Notes: generated by a model not told the origin, from the letters alone. DNA of 64,000 nt from Thamnidium elegans (GCA_025201345.1 JAIXMG010000011.1:434001-498000); one strand, 5' to 3'. Positions 37,267 through 47,880 are shown, counted from the stretch's first letter. Translations and numbers: made by a program.

Positions 37267-39543
37267 TTAATCAACCTCTTCCATCTTGGAAACCTCAGCG
37301 TTGTCTTGAGCAGCAGCTTCGACAATAGGCTCATCAGCAGTAGTAAGCTCATCTTCATCAATAGAAAGACCGAGAGAAACCATACGGTTAATACGGCTAG
37401 CGAAAGAAGAAGGATCTTCCAAAGTGAAACCAGAAGTCAACAAAGAGGTTTCGTACAACAAGGTAACGAGATCCTTGGCGGTACGATCGTTAGCATCAGC
37501 AGTAACCTTGGCACGGAGAGCCTTGATGATAGGATGATCAGGGTTAAGTTCAAGAGTCTTCTTGGAAGCCATGTAGCTGGACATGGAAGAATCACGGAGA
37601 GCTTGAGCCTTCATGATACGTTCCATGTTGGCGGACCAACCGAATTGACCAGTGGTCAAGACACAAGGAGAATCGGTCAACATGTTGGAAAGAACAACCT
37701 TCTCAACCTTTTCACCGAGAATATCCTTAACGGTCTTACAGAGACCTTCGAATTCAGCTTGTTCAGCTTCACGGGCCTTCTTCTCCTCTTCATCTTCTTC
37801 GAGTTCAAGACCATCCTTGGTGATACAGACTAACTTCTTATCCTCATATTCCTTGAGTTGAGTGGTAGCATATTCATCAATGGGGTCAGTCATCAAGAGA
37901 ACCTCAATACCCTTCTTCTTGAAACCTTCGAGGAAAGGAGAGTTCTCAACAGCAGCACGAGATTCACCAGTGATATAGTAAATGTTCTTTTGCTTCTCGG
38001 GCATACGGGTAACGTAGTCCTTGAAAGAGGTCATCTCCTCACCGGACTTGGTGGAATGATAACGCAACAATTCAGCGAGCTTGTTACGGTTTTGGGTATC
38101 TTCGTGAATACCAAGCTTGATGTTCTTGGAGAAGGCTTCATAGAACTTATCAAAGTTCTCCTTATCTTCAGAGATTTCTTGGAACATCTCAAGACACTTC
38201 TTGACGAGGTTCTTACGGATAACCTTCAAGATCTTGTTTTGTTGGAGCATCTCACGAGAAATGTTAAGAGGAAGATCCTCAGAATCAACAACACCCTTGA
38301 TGAAAGATAACCATTCAGGCATCAAATCCTCACAATCATCCATAATAAAGACACGACGGACGTAAAGCTTGATGTTGTTTCTCTTCTTCTTGGTCTCGAA
38401 CATATCGAAAGGAGCACGCTTGGGAACGTAAATGATGGCACGGAACTCGAGTTGACCTTCAACAGAGAAATGCTTGACAGCTAAATGATCCTCCCAATCG
38501 TTAGAGAGAGCCTTGTAGAATTCAGAGTATTCTTCAGTCTTGACATCATCAGGGTTACGGGTCCAGAGAGGCTTGGTCTTGTTAAGCTCTTCGTTCTCAA
38601 CAACTGTTTCCTTGATGGTCTTCTTCTTCTTCTCATCCTTCTTGTCTTCCTCATCGACAACTTCTTCGATCTTGGATTCAGAAACGGCCTCTTCCTCATC
38701 ATCAGAGACTTCCTTCTCAACTTCCTTCTCAACAACAAGTTGGATAGGGTAAGAGATGAATTCGGAATGCTTCTTGACAATATCCTTGATCTTCTTCTCA
38801 TCAAGATATTCAAGCTATTATATAAAAAAAAATTATTTAGTCCGATTGTTTACGTAGTTATTTTTTTTTTTTTGTGGCCCCCTTCTCCCCCCCCCGAAAA
38901 AAAAATAACAGTAAAAAAAAAAACTTACTTGATCTTCCTTCATGTAGAGACGCATCTCGGTACCACGACCAATGGAAGGGTTAACTTCATCACGGGTAAT
39001 AGTGAAAGAACCACCAGCAGCAGACTCCCAAATGTATTGTTCGTCATCGTTGTGCTTGGTAATAACTTGAACCTTATCAGCAACAAGGTAAGCAGAGTAG
39101 AAACCAACACCGAATTGACCAATCATGGAAATATCAGCACCAGCGGAGAGAGCTTCCATGAAAGACTTGGTACCAGACTTGGCAATAGTACCCAAGTTGT
39201 TAACCAAATCAGCCTTAGTCATACCAATACCGGTATCACGGATAGACAAGATGTTGTTTTCCTTGTCAGGAGTAATACGAATATAAAGGTCCTTCTCGGC
39301 ATCAAGAACAGAGGGGTCAGTCAAGGATTGATAACGGACCTTATCCAAAGCATCAGAAGAGTTGGAGATCAATTCACGCAAGAAAATTTCCTATTAAAAA
39401 AAAACCATTTAGTATAAAAAAAGACGCGTAACCCCTTATTTGATTGTTCTTTTTACCTTGTTAGAATAGAAGGTGTTGATGATCAAACTCATCAACTGAG
39501 AAATCTCAGCTTGGAAAGAAAAGGTCTCGGTTTCGTTAGACAT
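37267..39543 (-). CDS. HSP90: Cytosolic HSP90 chaperone
   Basis: ATP-dependent chaperone for kinases and receptors. About 705 residues, three exons: 39543 to about 39456, about 39392-38930, and about 38815-37267. Start [19 protein letters not shown]. The N-terminal ATPase domain has [31 protein letters not shown] and [14 protein letters not shown] charged acidic linker ([12 protein letters not shown] region) is followed by the middle domain ([36 protein letters not shown]). The C-terminal dimerisation domain ends in the TPR-binding MEEVD. No signal or KDEL, so cytosolic. Codon use is distinctly more GC3-rich than the neighbours, as expected for a highly expressed gene. Regulation: see the heat-shock-like site at 39690. 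Confidence 0.98.
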
Positions 39544-39689
39544 TTTTTTTTATATATGTGGATACAAAGAAAAGAAAAAAAAAAGAGAAAAATAAAATAA
39601 AACGCACTCTTTTTTATTTTTATAGCATTTGATAGAAGGTAATGGAAAGGTTCTCAAAAAAAAAAAAGTTTTACAAGTCACATATTTCT

Positions 39690-39702
39690 TTCTCGCAAGT
39701 TC
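39690..39702 (-). promoter_or_regulatory. Candidate heat-shock element upstream of HSP90
   Basis: Reads TTC-TC-GCA-AG-TTC, three 5-bp units with the middle GAA changed to GCA. It lies about 150 bp before the ATG. It fits the nTTCnnGAAnnTTCn consensus with one mismatch. Weak evidence alone. Confidence 0.4.
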
Positions 39703-39732
39703 CATTTAATTAGGTACGGGGAAGAAAAATGA

Positions 39733-40455
39733 TCAATTTGACTGGTCAAAACAAGTAGCTTCATTGTACCAAATACAACCATCTTGTTCATCGCCCGTGT
39801 ACTCTTCAAATAAGCCTGACACAAACGTTTCACGAATAAAACAATCTAATACGTCAGGTATAGTAAGACTATAGTCTCGCCAAAAACTAGCTCCCGGAGC
39901 GTTGCCATGTCTACCAACAGCATGTAATACAAAATCCGGAGATCTACGCGTGTGACTGCAAGAAAAAAAAAAGAGGGCATTAATTTTGGAAGAAAAAAAC
40001 AATAACAACAAAATTTATACCCAAAAATTTGACCAAGCCCGTATTTATGCTTTTCTATTAATTCCAATACATTACTATCTTTAACCAACAAGATTGAATC
40101 AGCTTCATACGCATACTTTTCTTCAAAATACATGACGATTTTTCGCTCGAATTGCATGTGAGGCGTATCTGTACTTTGCACTACATCGTTTTTAATGATT
40201 TTGACTTGACTGGGTACATTATAATATGCTGATAAAAGTCGTTGCAAATTACCAGTTGCTTGTAATATCATACGTTCAAGTGGCGAAAACGATTCAGGTA
40301 ACCTAAGAAAAACATTTTTTGAAGATACTGTGGGAAAAATTAATATTAAACCCAATTTTTTTTTTTTTTTTTTTCTTATTACATTCTTCTGTAAATTGAA
40401 AGGGTATCTTTTGATAATTTTCTGTATTTGATGGATTTGGTAATTTGCCTGACAT
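39733..40455 (-). CDS. Uncharacterised protein, possibly chorismate-lyase-like fold
   Basis: About 200 residues in three exons. ATG at 40455 (MSGKLPNPSNTEN), intron with donor GTAATAAG in a 20-odd A-run, then SSKNVFLRLPESF onward. The second intron (donor GTATAA after GGTCAAATTTTTGG) rejoins at HTRRSPDFVLHAVGRHG. It ends WYNEATCFDQSN. Features: an N-terminal LERMILQATGNLQRLLSAYY helix, a beta-rich middle with charged strand ends (FERKIVMYFE) and the segment YGLGQIFGHTRRSPDFVL. The last resembles the LG-x-(2)-F...R pattern seen in UbiC/UTRA chorismate-lyase-like folds, but I cannot confirm it. No transmembrane or signal segment. It is well spliced and compositionally protein-like, so I believe the gene is real. 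Confidence 0.6.
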
Positions 40456-40891
40456 AATTCTATCTGTCTATATAAAAAGTAACTGTAAAAAAGAGAGCAA
40501 AAAAAAAAAAAAAAATTATATGCTGGAAGAAAAAAAAGAAAAAAAAAAGGGAAAAAAGAAAAAAAAATATACTGCCAGGTCTGGCCCTTGCCCTTTTGTT
40601 CAGTGGATAGAAAAACAACCCTATAACGTTTTGCTTTTACAAATGTTGCTCGGAGTACCAATACGATTGACACATTTTGATATTAGGTAATTGTCCCCAG
40701 GACGACTACATATCATGCGCAGTAAAACGTAATTCTATTTTACTCTATCCTGCATTTTCGTACTGCTTTTTTTTTTTTCAAAACAAGTTATTATGACTTT
40801 TTATTTTATATTATTACATAATCGCATATTGCATTATTGTTATTATTTAGAACAAAATTAAATTTATGAAAAGGACCTGCATAATGTATGT
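40456..40891. other. Spacer between uncharacterised gene and HMG gene
   Basis: Poly-A/T rich. The 5' side of the uncharacterised gene. No exon seen. Confidence 0.5.
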
Positions 40892-42133
40892 TTAGTTAAT
40901 TCCATTATTCCAAAAGTCACAATCACCTAAAAGATTAGGGTCTTCGTATTTGATATTACTAGGCCAAGATATAAACTCACTATTGGGAGAGATAAAAGGT
41001 GAAAGAACATCAGTAGGTAAAGACTCTTCATAATCGAAATTAGGAGATAATGGAGAACCATGATAGCCTAAACGAGGTGTACTCAGTATCTGACTTTGAG
41101 GTGTCACTTGACAGTCAAGTCGAGGATAGAGCTGACCATCTATATTCATATAACCAACATTACCTTGTGTAAAGCTTGCTGGATTGTACGAACTTGAAGA
41201 GGGCATCATGGTCACCAATGGGTCAATAGCACCTACTCTATCTTGTACTGCGGGAGTTGGGTTAATTACAGGAGTGATAAGGTTCGGGTAATACGGCATG
41301 GGCATTCCATAGTAATTTGTTTGAGATCCAACAAGACTAGGGTATGCACTGGACATGACTTGATCGCTAGATTGAAAAGTAGTGTCCCAAAAATTAGAGC
41401 TTTCACTTGCTTTAAAAAGTACATCGTCACTATACATAGCATTACTATTCATAAAGTTATTGTATCCAGTACCATACGTCATATTCGTTTCAATCGATCC
41501 TGCATTATATATGGTGGAAGAATTAACTGGAGTAGCACAATTGTTGAAAGTGTCATTAATAGCAGAAGATACATGTGATTTAACTGGTTTAGCAAAAATT
41601 CTGGAACGAGCTGAGGAACTATGGTTATCCGTATCGGTAACTGACTGAGCTACTACGCTATCTTTCTTCTTGGTTACATTCTTCTTGTCTAATCTTTTAG
41701 CTTTAGGGCGAAAAGTATAGTCAGGGTATCTATGTAAATAAAAATAAAAAGAAAAACTTTAGAACGTTATCTTATAAAAATAAAAATAAATAAAAAAAAC
41801 TTACTGTTTATTGTGAGTCTCTTTGGCCATTTTAGCTTTATTTACAAATATGGCTTTTTCGCTCGAATTCACATTATGCCACCATCTTGCTACCATTTTT
41901 GAAATATCACGATGGTTAGCGGTAGGACAAAATTGGCGAATGATGGATTGTTTTTCGGTACGGTAAGCCATAAAACTATTGACGGGACGAGGAATATGAT
42001 CTGGTCTTATCTTTCTAACTCTAGCACGTCTAATTCTACCGGGAGGTGTTAGCAAACAAAGAGTTTCTAATGCAATCATATCTTCCTGCTGCTGTTTATT
42101 AAAGTATTTAGATAATTCTGTAGTGTCTAACAT
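40892..42133 (-). CDS. MATA-HMG-box transcription factor
   Basis: DNA-binding protein in two exons: 42133 to about 41803, and about 41730-40892. Start MLDTTELSKYFNKQQQEDM. The HMG box runs from IPRPVNSFMAYRTEKQ through NHRDISKMVARWWHNVN to KAKMAKETHNKQYPDYTFRP, followed by a basic KAKRLDKKNVTKKKD stretch. This is the MATA_HMG subtype (fungal mating-type-like: PRPxNxFMxYR, ISKxxxxxW, YPDYxxRP). The long C-terminus is Ser/Pro/Asn/Tyr-rich and low in structure, as in activation regions. Neighbours here (HSP90, RPL35) are not the triose-phosphate transporter and RNA helicase that flank the sex locus of Mucorales, so it is probably a paralogue. Its role (mating or development) is inferred only. 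Confidence 0.88.
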
Positions 42134-42500
42134 GATTTAAAAATGAATGTAATGGGAGGTTTGGGTTTGAACGAAAGTAATGGGTGGGATAGCTATTCAA
42201 CAAAAAGAATTATTCCTTTAGTTGAATACTTTATATAATAATTTTAAAATTGATTATCATCCTCATCACAAAAAACCCTTTTGAACAATAATAACATCAA
42301 CCAATTTAAGCTTTGTTATTGTTTTTTTTTCTTGTATAAATAAATGCCAACAATGAAAAATAATAAAATAATGGACCACAATGATGCAAACTTGGAATTT
42401 ATGTATAATTTAACTATTTTTTTTTATTATCAAAAAAAACTCGAAAATTATCTTGTTATAAAACTAAATGACTTTTTTTTTAGAAGAAAAAAAGAAACAT
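42134..42500. other. Spacer upstream of the HMG gene, RPL35 3' flank
   Basis: No gene. AT-rich with T-runs. Confidence 0.55.
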
Positions 42501-43325
42501 TTAGGCCTTGACAGCATACTTGCGAAGAGGGAAGTGAGCCAACTTCTTGAGCTCACGAACAGTCTTCTTGGACTTCTCGAAAGGAGTCAAAGCTCTACGC
42601 ATAGCACGGGTCTTCTTGACACGGAGATCAAGAGGGGTGAAAGCCTTCTTTTGGTAGAAGAGACGGAGTTGTTCACGTTGAGTTTGGTTGATGACAGTCA
42701 AGACACGGGCAACGTTCTTACGAGCCTCACCACTTTACACACACAATAAAAAACACAAAAATGCATATACAAATTAGTATAAAATTCCAATATATTTTCC
42801 CTTTCTATCGTTAGATAAAACTTACATTTCTTGGGTCTTACCACCAGCGACCTTTTGGACACGGATGTTAGCAAGGGCTTGCTTTTGTTCATCGAGAATC
42901 TTGACAAGCTCGGCCTTGTTCTTGTTGCGGAGTTCGTGAGCTTTAACGGCAACCTATTTTTTTTTGGTAGCATTAGTTTATCAGAAAAAAAAAGAGAATA
43001 TTTGTGTGTATATAATGAGCTAAATCCAACAATCGTATATTCTCAAGAAAAATAGCCGATTATTCTAACATTATAAAGCTGATTCCATAGAGATTCTCCT
43101 CTCGTTCTCTTTAGTCTATACTTCTTCACTTGTAAAAAAAAATTGAATAAAAAAATATAAAAAAAAAAAGATAGAAACGGGTGGAATCTTGGAATTTTTT
43201 GTATGCAGAAATATCCAATTTTTAAAAGTTGTTATGTTGTAAATTTCGAGATTTTAACTGGAGAGATCGATACGATTGATGGATTCGCTATATTATAGTA
43301 GGATGGATGAGCGATAGCTTACCAT
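42501..43325 (-). CDS. 60S ribosomal protein uL29 (RPL35)
   Basis: Ribosomal large-subunit protein at the exit-tunnel rim, about 120 residues. The first exon holds only the ATG (43325-43323) followed directly by donor GTAAGC. The intron is about 366 bp and ends TAG before GTTGCCGTTAAAGC. Exons then code [30 protein letters not shown] equivalent [12 protein letters not shown], and after a second intron [34 protein letters not shown]. It ends PLRKYAVKA. Sequence and length fit uL29. The long first intron, typical of ribosomal protein genes, could hold a snoRNA, but no boxes are certain. Divergent from RPL43. Confidence 0.95.
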
Positions 43326-44158
43326 TGTAATAATGCTTCAAGAGTAAGAGGAGGGTCCTACTTTCAGTACGGTATACTTCTTTTGTCACCCCGAATTTTT
43401 TTCGCCTGGGCAGAAGTGAACGAAAAGGATGTAATGCCCCGGCCCGGATTAGATATTTGTTCGACCCGCACTCTTGTCCTTTATATTTTAGGCACCAACT
43501 TATCACTTTGCATAAAAACTGTCATTTACATTTTTCTCCGTTTATTCCAGGCAAAACTTGCTTTTGTTTTGGAAGTAAATCAGTTATAAATCGTTTTTTT
43601 TTTTTTATTTAAAAACTGGCGCGAATCATAAAATAAGTTAAAACAATCAAACCAAATACTCGCAATAAAAAAAAGTTAAATTTAGCTAATGTTTCGAATT
43701 ATATCAAACTCTTTTAAACTGAAAACCCCCCATTATTATTTTTGGGTGGCAAGTTAAAAAAAAATTGGACTCATTGAAATAAAAATAAAGTTTGTTGCCA
43801 TAATAACGGAATTTGTATTAAAAAAAACTCAGTTTCTATCGTTACCATATCTCTTGTCGTTCCAATTCAATGACACAATGAGACTTTTTTTTTTTTTTTA
43901 ACAATAAGCACCTACTAAACTGTAATAAATTAATTGTTTACATGAAGTTCTTTTTACTTCTTTTTTTATTCGAAATGTACATAAAAGAATATATCAAGTT
44001 TGTGACGTGAAATGGGATTCCTCCAAAGAAATTGCGGCGGATATTCCCCTTCACGCCCCCCTCCTCCTAAAATTTGAATTTCCGGGGAAAAGGCAAAATA
44101 GGCTCAAGCAGCCTGCAAGCATTAGAACCTTCTCTTTGAACAAACTCGTATCTGCGAA
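43326..44158. promoter_or_regulatory. Shared divergent region of RPL35 and RPL43
   Basis: 833 bp between two ribosomal protein genes that point apart. Contains GC-richer patches near each start (43380-43470 and 44000-44130) in an otherwise AT-rich stretch. No exon. It probably carries both promoters. No named motif can be assigned. Confidence 0.6.
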
Positions 44159-44591
44159 ATGGTAAAAAAAAAACCTACACAATCCATCCATCCATCCATC
44201 AACATATGATTAACACTGTTATAACCATAGGCTAAGCGCACTAAGAAGGTCGGAATTACCGGTAAATACGGAACCCGTTATGGTGCTTCCCTCAGAAAGA
44301 CCGTCAAGAAGATGGAAATCACTCAACATAGTAAGTACACCTGTACTTTCTGTGGTAAGGATGCTGTCAAGCGTACTGCCGTCGGTATCTGGAAGTGTAA
44401 GGGTTGTAAGAAGACCATGGCTGGTGGTGCTTACACCGTCTCGTAAGTTTTTTTTTTTTTTTGGCTTTATTTTAATATACTGGGTTGTCAGCTTAACTAA
44501 TTCTTTCTTTTTTTTGTATTCAATTAGCACAACTGCTGCTGCCACTGTTCGCTCTACTGTCCGTCGTCTCCGTGAGCTCGCTGAGATCTAA
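44159..44591 (+). CDS. 60S ribosomal protein eL43 (RPL43/L37A)
   Basis: Zinc-ribbon ribosomal protein of 92 residues. First exon ATG only (44159-44161), intron 44162-44230, exon 2 44231-44442, intron 44443-44527, exon 3 44528-44591. Reads [20 protein letters not shown], with the four-cysteine zinc ribbon [10 protein letters not shown]...CKGC (C-x2-C-x14-C-x2-C), and ends RRLRELAEI. Full family length. The codons are GC3-rich like HSP90, as expected for high expression. Confidence 0.97.
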
Positions 44592-44740
44592 AGAAATTAT
44601 TGTTCCTTTTTAGATTCCAATAAAACTCAACTCACTCGTCTACAAGACAGATATACACACATACACACATTACACGCTCGCATTATATATTTAAATTTTT
44701 TGTTATGTCTTTAGTACTTTTTTTATTATTGTTATTATTA

Positions 44741-45916
44741 CTATTCCTCTTCATCACTAAAGGATTTGAAAAGCGAAGCAAAGTCTTCGTCTCTTATATC
44801 ATTAGATTCTACAGGTGTGGATACTTGGAGTCGATTTATTAGCTGCTCATTTAGATATTCTTCAGTACCCAAGTGGCCGACGCGCTTGCTCATATCTATA
44901 GATGTTTGTATAAAAAAATTGGATGTCTTTGGAGTGATTAGGATCCTGCTCATTTCAGTATATCCGTGATTGGCGGCATAAAGTAAAGGTAAATTGGTTG
45001 TATTGGCTGGATTGTTGGGCATGAAACAAGGGTCTGCTTTTGCTTCGTTTATCAAAAATCGTACAATATCAATCTTTCTCTGTTGCACCGCCAAGTATAA
45101 CGGCGTCTCCTCTAATACATTGACAACATTAACATTGCATTGAAGTTCAACCAATTTTTTTACTATTTCTAATCGATTCCAAGTAATGGCATGATGCAAA
45201 ACTGTTGCAAAACGCGTTTTACCATTCACATCAGCTCCTCCATCAATAAGTGATTTAGCTGTATCGATATATCCCAAACTAATAGCAATAGCTAGTGGTG
45301 AAATGCCGCGTGTATTATGGTTATCCACGGGAACCCCTTTTTCAATCAACAGAGGAATAACTGCAGTGAATCCATTTGACGCTGCAAGATGTAATAATGA
45401 GTTTCCTTGTTCATCGATGACAGAAACGTCGGCGCTGCCATTATTAATCAGAAACTCTACAGCTTGAAAGCAATTAGAAAATATCGCGTTTGTGAGGGGC
45501 GTATGACCTAAGGAGTCCTTGATATTTACAATAGAACCGTTTTCTAATAACAATTCAACGGCATCATAAAGACCTTTTGAGCAAGCAGCATGTAAAGCTA
45601 ATTCATTATGTGGTCCATTTAATCTGTTGACATCCATGTCAGGTTGCAGAAGCAAAATACGTAAAGCTTCCATACTCTTGTTATATGCTGCAAGGTAAAG
45701 TAAGCTGTAACCCGACTCGTCTGTTACATGGACACTGTTGTCGTTTGACTTGATGTATTGATAAAAAGTTTTGATGTCTAACTTGTCCAGGTTTATGGAT
45801 CTCCAAATATCTAGTCCCTTCTCATCCGATACTTTTTGTTTTTTTGTTGTTAGTATACTACTTTCGTCTTTTGCTGGACGTTTTTCCGTAGCAACTGTTC
45901 GACTTGGTCTTGGCAT
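44741..45916 (-). CDS. Ankyrin-repeat protein
   Basis: Intronless, 391 residues. Start MPRPSRTVATEKRPAKDE, with a basic KKQK patch that could be a nuclear signal. About eight ankyrin repeats from residue 65 to 330; clear units are SGYSLLYLAAYNKSMEALRI, LALHAACSKGLYDAVELLLE, GHTPLTNAIFSNCFQAVEFL, GNSLLHLAASNGFTAVIPLL, ISPLAIAISLGYIDTAKSLI, VLHHAITWNRLEIVKKLVE and TPLYLAVQQRKIDIVRFLI. C-terminus acidic (FSDEEE). Repeats bind proteins; the partner is unknown. No enzyme domain is fused to it. Confidence 0.88.
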   Translation of the reverse strand: MPRPSRTVATEKRPAKDESSILTTKKQKVSDEKGLDIWRSINLDKLDIKTFYQYIKSNDNSVHVTDESGYSLLYLAAYNKSMEALRILLLQPDMDVNRLNGPHNELALHAACSKGLYDAVELLLENGSIVNIKDSLGHTPLTNAIFSNCFQAVEFLINNGSADVSVIDEQGNSLLHLAASNGFTAVIPLLIEKGVPVDNHNTRGISPLAIAISLGYIDTAKSLIDGGADVNGKTRFATVLHHAITWNRLEIVKKLVELQCNVNVVNVLEETPLYLAVQQRKIDIVRFLINEAKADPCFMPNNPANTTNLPLLYAANHGYTEMSRILITPKTSNFFIQTSIDMSKRVGHLGTEEYLNEQLINRLQVSTPVESNDIRDEDFASLFKSFSDEEE

Positions 45917-46527
45917 AGTTTTATAGTTTTGTTATTAAAAGAAACAGGTTCAGGGTGAGTCAGTTTTGAAACCCAGGAACAGGTGTTTCTTTTTTTTGTC
46001 ATCTGATCACTACCATATATGTATAAACATGTTTTGTAACATTCGAGTGCCTACGTTTATGTAAAGTTCGTAACATTTCCGAAAAAAAAAAATATGCATA
46101 AATTTGTAATTAACTATTTTTTATTTTTATGTTTAAATACATATATATGTATATATATCATGAATACCAGTTTGTAACTAGTACCTAGCACACAATATAA
46201 AATGAAAATAATTAGTAGAAGGAAGTAATTATTATTTTTATTTTATTTTTAGAATAGCTTATATCAGACTTGTTGGGCATACGACCTTCTTCTACCCTTA
46301 AAAGCTTACTTGGCAATCTGCTAAATAAGCTTTTTTTTTTTGCCAAGCATTTTTTCTTTTTTCGAAAACAAAAGTGAGATAAATATGAAGTACTGGATAG
46401 TATCAGCTTAATATGATCAAAAGAAAAACTTCTGCCTCACCATTTTATACCTCTCTAAAGCCCGGTGTATACATTATAAACTTTTTATCTTTATTTTTTG
46501 ATTACTGCTTGAATAATAAGTGATACT
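45917..46527. other. Spacer between ankyrin and small coiled-coil genes
   Basis: No supportable gene. Ankyrin gene promoter at the left. Confidence 0.55.
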
Positions 46528-46764
46528 CTATTTTTTTTTCACGCACTCCAGTTTATTTTCAAGTGTTATAATTTTTTCTTGATTTTTTCGCATTTGTTCA
46601 AGTAGACCAGCAAGACGTTGTTGTAACTTTAATATCTCTTGAAGCGTACCCACTGTCTCTCTAAGACATTCTTCCTCTCTTGTGTAATTATAAAGTGTAG
46701 GTAACTGCTCTCTCATAGGCCATTTTGGGTCACCCGCACTCTTCTTACTTTCTTGCTGTCCCAT
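46528..46764 (-). CDS. Small coiled-coil protein with N-myristoylation signal
   Basis: 78 residues, single exon. Begins MGQQESKKSA: Gly2, Ser6 and Lys7-8 fit the N-myristoylation pattern (MGxxxS/T plus basic residues). A short linker (WPMREQLPTLYNYTREEE) leads to a leucine-rich coiled coil (TLQEILKLQQRLAGLLEQM, then ENKLECVKKK). A C-terminal Cys could be modified. No family is recognised. A membrane-anchored small adaptor is a reasonable guess but not shown. ATG context is clean and the frame is uninterrupted, but short. Confidence 0.6.
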   Translation of the reverse strand: MGQQESKKSAGDPKWPMREQLPTLYNYTREEECLRETVGTLQEILKLQQRLAGLLEQMRKNQEKIITLENKLECVKKK

Positions 46765-47383
46765 TTTTTTTTTTTAGTGAATTTTAAAAAAGAGAAAGTA
46801 GTAAAGATAAACTTTTATTGCATTGTATGATTTATATCCGTTCAAAGCCACGCCAGAATGATATATAAAAAATAACGAATCTAACATCATTTTACCTCGT
46901 AGTCAAAAGAGTTTCAACTTTTTTTTTAACCGAAAAAAAAAAAAGTGTGTTTTTTGAAAAATTAAAATGAGGAAGGTATAAAGTTGTAGGGAAACGTTAC
47001 GTTTTTACTCACCTGAGGTATCATTGATCTCGTCTGTCAAAATAAGTGGACGGGATATTAACGTCTTAAAAGGGTGAAAGCCTGTTGGTATATCCAGGAC
47101 GACCAGCCTTATGCTAATGGTATTACCAAATAACTTCAAGAACGGTGCCAAGTGACAGGAGAATATCCTCGAGTATATGTTGACAAGTATTATTATGTAA
47201 CACAAAAGAGAGCAATCCAGACCAGTTCAAGTCGTTCTACTTATAAAACAGGAACTGGTGCTCACTTAAACTTACTATTACCTATTACCTTTATTTTATT
47301 TCTCTACCACATCCCAAACTCTAACAAGGTCAAGTCGTACAAACTAGATACACCACATATGGCAAAAAATTACAAAAATAATA
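46765..47383. other. Spacer before tRNA-Tyr
   Basis: One open stretch on the minus strand (about 47205-47005) looks exon-like (ISIRLVVLDIPTGFHPF) with a donor-like GGTGAGT at its end, but no start or partner exon is found. Confidence 0.4.
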
Positions 47384-47467
47384 TCCGATCAACCAGATTC
47401 GAACTAGTGACCTAGAGATGACAATGTACACTACAGTCTCCCGCTCTACCAACTGAGCTATGATCGG
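47384..47467 (-). tRNA. tRNA-Tyr (GTA) with 11-nt intron
   Basis: Minus-strand cloverleaf, 84 nt including intron. Acceptor CCGATCA pairs 7/7 with TGATCGG, discriminator A. D-arm TAGCTCAGTTGGTAGAGC. Anticodon stem GGAGA/TCTCT around CTGTAG...A, anticodon GTA at 47434-47432. The intron 47430-47420 lies one base 3' of the anticodon, the canonical place for tRNA-Tyr. T-arm includes AGTTCGAATCT. Run of T follows at about 47376. Confidence 0.95.
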
Positions 47468-47519
47468 TTTTCTGATATTTTACAAACGTTTTAACAAATT
47501 ATATATTATAATATGTAAA

Positions 47520-47541
47520 ATAGTCACGTGACAGTCACGTG
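47520..47541 (-). promoter_or_regulatory. Two 11-bp CACGTGACTRT units upstream of tRNA-Tyr
   Basis: On the minus strand CACGTGACTGT (47541-47531) and CACGTGACTAT (47530-47520) are adjacent, 11 bp apart. The nearest CACGTG is 57 bp from the tRNA 5' end. An AT-only TATA-like stretch (about 47499-47514) lies between. The arrangement mirrors the tRNA-Gly gene. Confidence 0.75.
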
Positions 47542-47593
47542 TACGATTTTTTTTTTTTGAGAAATTGTAGTTTGTTTGATCAATTTAAATATA

Positions 47594-47880
47594 TAATGGT
47601 CATGTATTTAACTATTTTTTTTAGGAACCAAATATGTATCTAGTATTTGTTTTAGTTAAATAGAGATTTAAGAGAAATAATAAAAAAAAAGTTTCTTACA
47701 TATAAATCTGGATATTAGTTATTCCAGTATATGCATCAAACACAAAAAAATATAGTCTGACGAGAATATAGCGAATATGATCAGATACACGGTCTTACTA
47801 CTAATGGTTGTACTATTATTTCGTATATGCGAATGTCGTATATTATTAAAGAATGAAGAAAACAGGCTTTTTCTATGCTT
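47594..47880 (+). repeat. Direct repeat, copy A (with about 46 bp extra)
   Basis: Matches copy B at 51631-51871 in the same orientation. The core (from CTTACATATAAATCTGG to GCTT) differs at about 7 places in some 185. Copy A carries about 46 bp absent from B after its first T-run. Ends share TAATGG (left) and ATGCTT (right). Confidence 0.9.

Noticed and set aside
42957..43322. Possible snoRNA in the RPL35 first intron
   Set aside because: TGAAGA- and CTGA-like boxes are present but not at convincing spacing.
46286..46352. Hairpin around TTGGCAA
   Set aside because: Only 7-8 paired bases with a long loop; not convincing.
47005..47205. Minus-strand open stretch with a donor-like end
   Set aside because: No start codon, acceptor or joining exon found, and no recognisable domain.
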